From positions 1 through 32,298 of the forward strand of contig JABFSO010000321.1 of assembly GCA_013140555.1 (NCBI GenBank): a stretch of DNA of 32,298 nt, written 5' to 3'. This document shows, piece by piece, positions 28,561-32,298 of this stretch. The number at the start of each line of letters is the position of its first letter. Within the stretch, counting starts at the first letter, position 1. Both the position numbers and the translations under genes were made by a program. The notes under the pieces are model-generated. The model was not told the origin of the DNA. It did not search any database and was given only the letters and a program-made list of their open reading frames with translations. This stretch comes from Cyclobacteriaceae bacterium. Its GTDB lineage: Bacteria; Bacteroidota; Bacteroidia; Cytophagales; Cyclobacteriaceae.

Positions 28561-31032
28561 TTAAATCTGAGTGAGTTGAAAAGCGGTAGCTCCGGAGAAA
28601 TCGGATAGCGTGGACTGAAACAATGGGGCTGCATCCGGTTCAGTGGATTTGATTACCGAAAGTACAGCCGCGCAATACGTGTTGCCCGTCACTAGTGGTT
28701 CTCCGAAATTATCGGTGAAGTCACCATCTTCATTCACTACTTCATAGTAAGAATAACCCGCATGGTCGCTGTCGCTGAATTGATTACTTAAAGTATCAAA
28801 CGCTGCTTTTTCGGTGCTCAGCATGTTCAATTCATCTTGTAACATTCCAAGCTCGGCTGTCAGCAGCACGATTTCAGTACTAATTTTCTTTTGTTTGCTG
28901 CGCCAATCGTTGATGTTTTTAGAAAGATCCAATTCTTTGCTTTCCAATTCTTTCAACTGTTGGAAGTTCGCTATGATTTTATCCAGCAAACTCATCTGAG
29001 CCTGTTGCTCTGAGTTGAGATGATTCTTAAATGCTTCCGCATCTTCTTCTGTCTTAATCGAAATCTTCTCATGAAGGGTGGCCTCCAGTTGGAGGATCAG
29101 CTTCTTTATTTCATCTTGTATGCCCTGAATTTTGGCGGGCAACGGATTTTCTCTTTTTGCTGATTCCTCGATATCTTTTTCAAGCTGAGCATATTCCTTT
29201 TGGAGTTTTGCTTGCCTGTTCTTTGAATTCTCAATGCTCTCGTTAAAAGAATCTACTTGCTCACTCAGTTGAAAAGCAGTTCGGGTCAATACCTCCGGTA
29301 AATGAGGTACCAAGGTAGCTACTGCGTAGTTCGAAGCAGGAATACCTTGAGCAATATCAACATCAAAAGTAAAATCACTAATCTTCGATTGATTCCAGCG
29401 ATCGAAAATAATCTCCTGATTATTGTAGTTGGCTTTCGCAGCTTGGTATTGTGCTTTCGCAATATCCAATTCCATCTTTAGCTGATCAATAACGTACTTG
29501 GGAGATTCCTGTGATATGCCTACATCATAGGCTGCTTTTGCTTGCAGATAGGTTTCTTCTTTCAACCGGAAATCGTCATCTGCTTGAAACACTTGATTTG
29601 CTTGCTGATCAATTGTTTTGTTACGAGCAAACGCCATTTGATCCAGTTGATTGAAAATCAGCGTGCGGAATTCCATCAACTCATTCAAATCGGTACCATT
29701 GCTCAACTCCATTACTTTACTCGGTATGCGGAAAATCATGCGCATGGCATCGGCTCCTTTCTTTTGATAAAATGCCAAGGCTACATCGGTGCCACTTACT
29801 ACCGGCAGTGGTGTGCGCAAAGTGAATGTTTCTGATGGCAGCGTCAAATAACCATTCGTGTCGTTGTACTCGTTTTGGTATTCGGTGGTATACACAGCAT
29901 ACACAAAAAATTTATACGGAGTGCCACGCACCACCGGCTGACCAGTATAGTCTACTGCCAGTATCGGTTTATGTGGAACGCGCAATGCCAATAAAAGACT
30001 CTTGTCGTTATCGTCATTTATTTCACCACTTACATTGGCCAGAAAATAGCTTTGTTGTTGCACCCCATTAATCGCGTAAGGGTGAGAATAATTTCGAGCT
30101 GATGTACCTTTGGCAGACTCAATGTTAAATGCCACGGCATCATCGGCCTTCACAATGATGATTCGATGCTCACTTATTTTTTTAATACCGGCTTCTGTTT
30201 CTTTGAGGGGACTGAAGCTGAGTGTAAACGTATCTCCAGATAAAGCGGCATCATCCTGCTTTCCAAATTCATGAATTGTAATCGCAAGATTGTTGTTGAT
30301 GTATTGATTAATAAATGAAGCTGATAACCGCAACGCCTGCTCTTCAGCACGAGCTGTTTTATATATACCGGCTTGCTGGGTTTCCTCTGCGATGGCGCTA
30401 CTACTGGCCGCCTCATCTTTGGTAATCAACTCCATCTGTTTGCCAAAAGTATCTGAGAGTGCCTTTTGCAAGGTGGACATTTTGCTTTTGACATCGTCTG
30501 CCTGTGTAACCACGCTGGCCGCTCTGGACTGCGATGCCTCAATGGTGAGGTTAAGTGCAATGAGGCTCGCTTCTTCTGCCATCTTTGCGGCATCGTTGGT
30601 TGCCTTGGTTGCCTTTTCGACCAAGCTTTGAATTTTGCTGCCTTTATCAAGTGTGTTGGCAACAGCCAGCGTGGTGGCAATGTTTCCTGCCAATCCGGTA
30701 AGTGCGGTGGCCGCTTTTTGAACACTCGCTGCTGCTGCTGCTGCATTGCTGGTAGTGGTAGACGCATCCATCACGGCTGCCTTCGCTGCCACGGCAATGT
30801 TAGCAGTAGCGTTCACTCCTAAAGAAGCAATTCTACTTTGCACGGCTGCCTTCTGGCTTTGCGCCAAATGTTCAGTTAGTTCGCCTGCTGATTTTGATGT
30901 AATGCTGTGTGCATGATACAAGCTGAGTTTGGCTACGCGTAAGGTATTGAACTCCGTCAACTCTTGTTGTTCCAAGGCATTGCTCACATTGGTAAGCGCC
31001 TGCCCGATCTGATTGTTTAATAGATTACTCAT
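28561..31032 (-). CDS. large coiled-coil protein with beta-rich (Fn3-like) segments, candidate eCIS-associated structural or fibre protein
   Basis: 823 aa; Ala-rich helical N-terminus; YKFFVYAVYTTEYQNEYNDTNGYLTLPSETFTLRT; long C-terminal coiled coil. Confidence 0.7.
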   Translation of the reverse strand: MSNLLNNQIGQALTNVSNALEQQELTEFNTLRVAKLSLYHAHSITSKSAGELTEHLAQSQKAAVQSRIASLGVNATANIAVAAKAAVMDASTTTSNAAAAAASVQKAATALTGLAGNIATTLAVANTLDKGSKIQSLVEKATKATNDAAKMAEEASLIALNLTIEASQSRAASVVTQADDVKSKMSTLQKALSDTFGKQMELITKDEAASSSAIAEETQQAGIYKTARAEEQALRLSASFINQYINNNLAITIHEFGKQDDAALSGDTFTLSFSPLKETEAGIKKISEHRIIIVKADDAVAFNIESAKGTSARNYSHPYAINGVQQQSYFLANVSGEINDDNDKSLLLALRVPHKPILAVDYTGQPVVRGTPYKFFVYAVYTTEYQNEYNDTNGYLTLPSETFTLRTPLPVVSGTDVALAFYQKKGADAMRMIFRIPSKVMELSNGTDLNELMEFRTLIFNQLDQMAFARNKTIDQQANQVFQADDDFRLKEETYLQAKAAYDVGISQESPKYVIDQLKMELDIAKAQYQAAKANYNNQEIIFDRWNQSKISDFTFDVDIAQGIPASNYAVATLVPHLPEVLTRTAFQLSEQVDSFNESIENSKNRQAKLQKEYAQLEKDIEESAKRENPLPAKIQGIQDEIKKLILQLEATLHEKISIKTEEDAEAFKNHLNSEQQAQMSLLDKIIANFQQLKELESKELDLSKNINDWRSKQKKISTEIVLLTAELGMLQDELNMLSTEKAAFDTLSNQFSDSDHAGYSYYEVVNEDGDFTDNFGEPLVTGNTYCAAVLSVIKSTEPDAAPLFQSTLSDFSGATAFQLTQI

Positions 31033-31134
31033 GATGTGTATGAATTTATTAGGTTATAATTATGGATTCCGTAGTTGATCAAATGTGAAACAGAAACTTA
31101 GCTCGTGTTAAAAAGGATTGAGTAGGTCATATTT

Positions 31135-32298
31135 CTAAGTGTTTATTGTCTTGCCATATTTTTGAAATTCCTTTTGAAGTCCACGTATCAAATCGTCTAA
31201 TTCAATCACGGTAGATTGACGCGCAGCTGCTCGCAACACCGCATAGCGAAATACATTGATGGCCGAGCCACCCGAGAGTTCATACTTCTCAGCAAGTTGC
31301 TCAAGGTTTAAACTGGCAGCAGGTTGAATATGTCCGGTAAAAAATTGCCGCCACAGGGTGAGTCGCTGTTGTGCATCGGGCATCGGAAAATAAATAGTGG
31401 ATTGAAACCTGCGCGAGAATGCTTCATCCATGTTGGCTTTCAGATTGGAAGCCAGAATGATGACACCCGGAAAATCTTCTACACGCTGTAACAAATAAGA
31501 TACTTCCTGATTGGCATAGCGATCGTTACTCGAACTTGCTTGTGTGCGTTTACCAAACAGGGCATCGGCTTCGTCAAAGAATAAAATCCATTTTCTCTTT
31601 TCGGCATAATCAAATAACCGGCTCAAGTTTTTCTCAGTCTCTCCGATGTATTTAGAAACTACCTGCGAAAGATCCACTCGATACACTTCCATATCCGCAG
31701 CTTTACCCAGGAGGCAAGCTGTCAGTGTTTTACCCGTGCCGGGCGGTCCATAAAACAAAGCGCGGTAGCCGGGCTTAATATGCTTTCGAAACACATCGCA
31801 CTGCATTAAGTCGCGCTCGCTCTTGATCCATTGCTCTATCAAAGCAATTTCTTCACGCACTTCGTTGCTCACCACCCAGTCATTCCACTCCATGTGTGTG
31901 CTCACTTTTCTGGCCGGAAATGTTTCGCTCGTTTCGGGGCCGGCATATTTTCCATTGAAAAGGCTATTAATAAATTCTTCAGTAGTTAATAAAGTACGAC
32001 TCAAATAAGGCTCGTTCACATCGCCATACTCTAAGCGAATAAAATCATGTTCCATCAGTACATTCGAAGCACGTAACATTTGTTCTACCCGATAGCGATC
32101 TTCTACTTTACCACTGCTCAATAAAAAGTGAAGGGTTTGTGCCGTAGGCAAAAAGCCACTGTGCTTTCTGTTGGTGGCTCCGCCAAATTCGGAGAAGGGC
32201 CGATCGAAGTGCGCATTCTTAGTAAAAAATACATCAAGCAGATTGGGGCGCAGATGCGGCATCGCTGCGAGCATGATGGTCAATCGTTCATCATACTG
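31135..32298 (-). CDS. AAA+ ATPase (eCIS-type), 5' end beyond window
   Basis: Walker A GPPGTGKT, Walker B ILFFDEADALFG, sensor/Arg finger VIILASNLKANMDEAFSRRF. Frame stays open to the window edge (QYDERLTIML...). Confidence 0.88.
   Translation of the reverse strand, partial: QYDERLTIMLAAMPHLRPNLLDVFFTKNAHFDRPFSEFGGATNRKHSGFLPTAQTLHFLLSSGKVEDRYRVEQMLRASNVLMEHDFIRLEYGDVNEPYLSRTLLTTEEFINSLFNGKYAGPETSETFPARKVSTHMEWNDWVVSNEVREEIALIEQWIKSERDLMQCDVFRKHIKPGYRALFYGPPGTGKTLTACLLGKAADMEVYRVDLSQVVSKYIGETEKNLSRLFDYAEKRKWILFFDEADALFGKRTQASSSNDRYANQEVSYLLQRVEDFPGVIILASNLKANMDEAFSRRFQSTIYFPMPDAQQRLTLWRQFFTGHIQPAASLNLEQLAEKYELSGGSAINVFRYAVLRAAARQSTVIELDDLIRGLQKEFQKYGKTINT

Noticed and set aside
30426-30822. 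Gln/Pro-rich minus ORF and Cys-rich plus ORF
   Set aside because: Alternate-frame artefacts of Ala-rich repetitive codons in the 823-aa gene.
1-32298. tRNA, rRNA, transposase or IS elements
   Set aside because: None recognised on either strand.

Overview
The sequence looks like a Bacteroidetes (Cytophagales-like) chromosomal segment with three parts. (1) The left edge (1-4.4 kb) carries a 5'-truncated WYL-type regulator fused in one frame to a phytanoyl-CoA-dioxygenase-like domain, a membrane-protein operon broken by an in-frame stop, a KptA/Tpt1 RNA 2'-phosphotransferase, and a 21-bp tandem repeat array just upstream of kptA. (2) From 4.8 to 22.3 kb there is a long array of plus-strand accessory genes, mostly secreted, lipoprotein, membrane or hypothetical. 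It includes an N-formylglutamate-amidohydrolase-like lipoprotein, an acid-ceramidase/NAAA-like hydrolase, DUF1801, DUF6438, SRPBCC and GNAT proteins, and several visibly decayed genes. (3) From 22.3 to 32.3 kb a minus-strand block resembles the cargo end of an extracellular contractile injection system (eCIS) locus. In transcription order it has an AAA+ ATPase (cut by the window edge), two large Ala-rich or coiled-coil proteins, a perfect hairpin terminator, a SAM methyltransferase, and three tandem candidate cargo genes. Two cargos share a DUF4157/HExxH module that is 201 bp identical at DNA level. All three have different C-termini, and two share an N-terminal leader. No sheath, tube or baseplate genes lie inside the window, so the eCIS assignment is inferred from gene content. 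All domain calls are by eye; no database searches were run.
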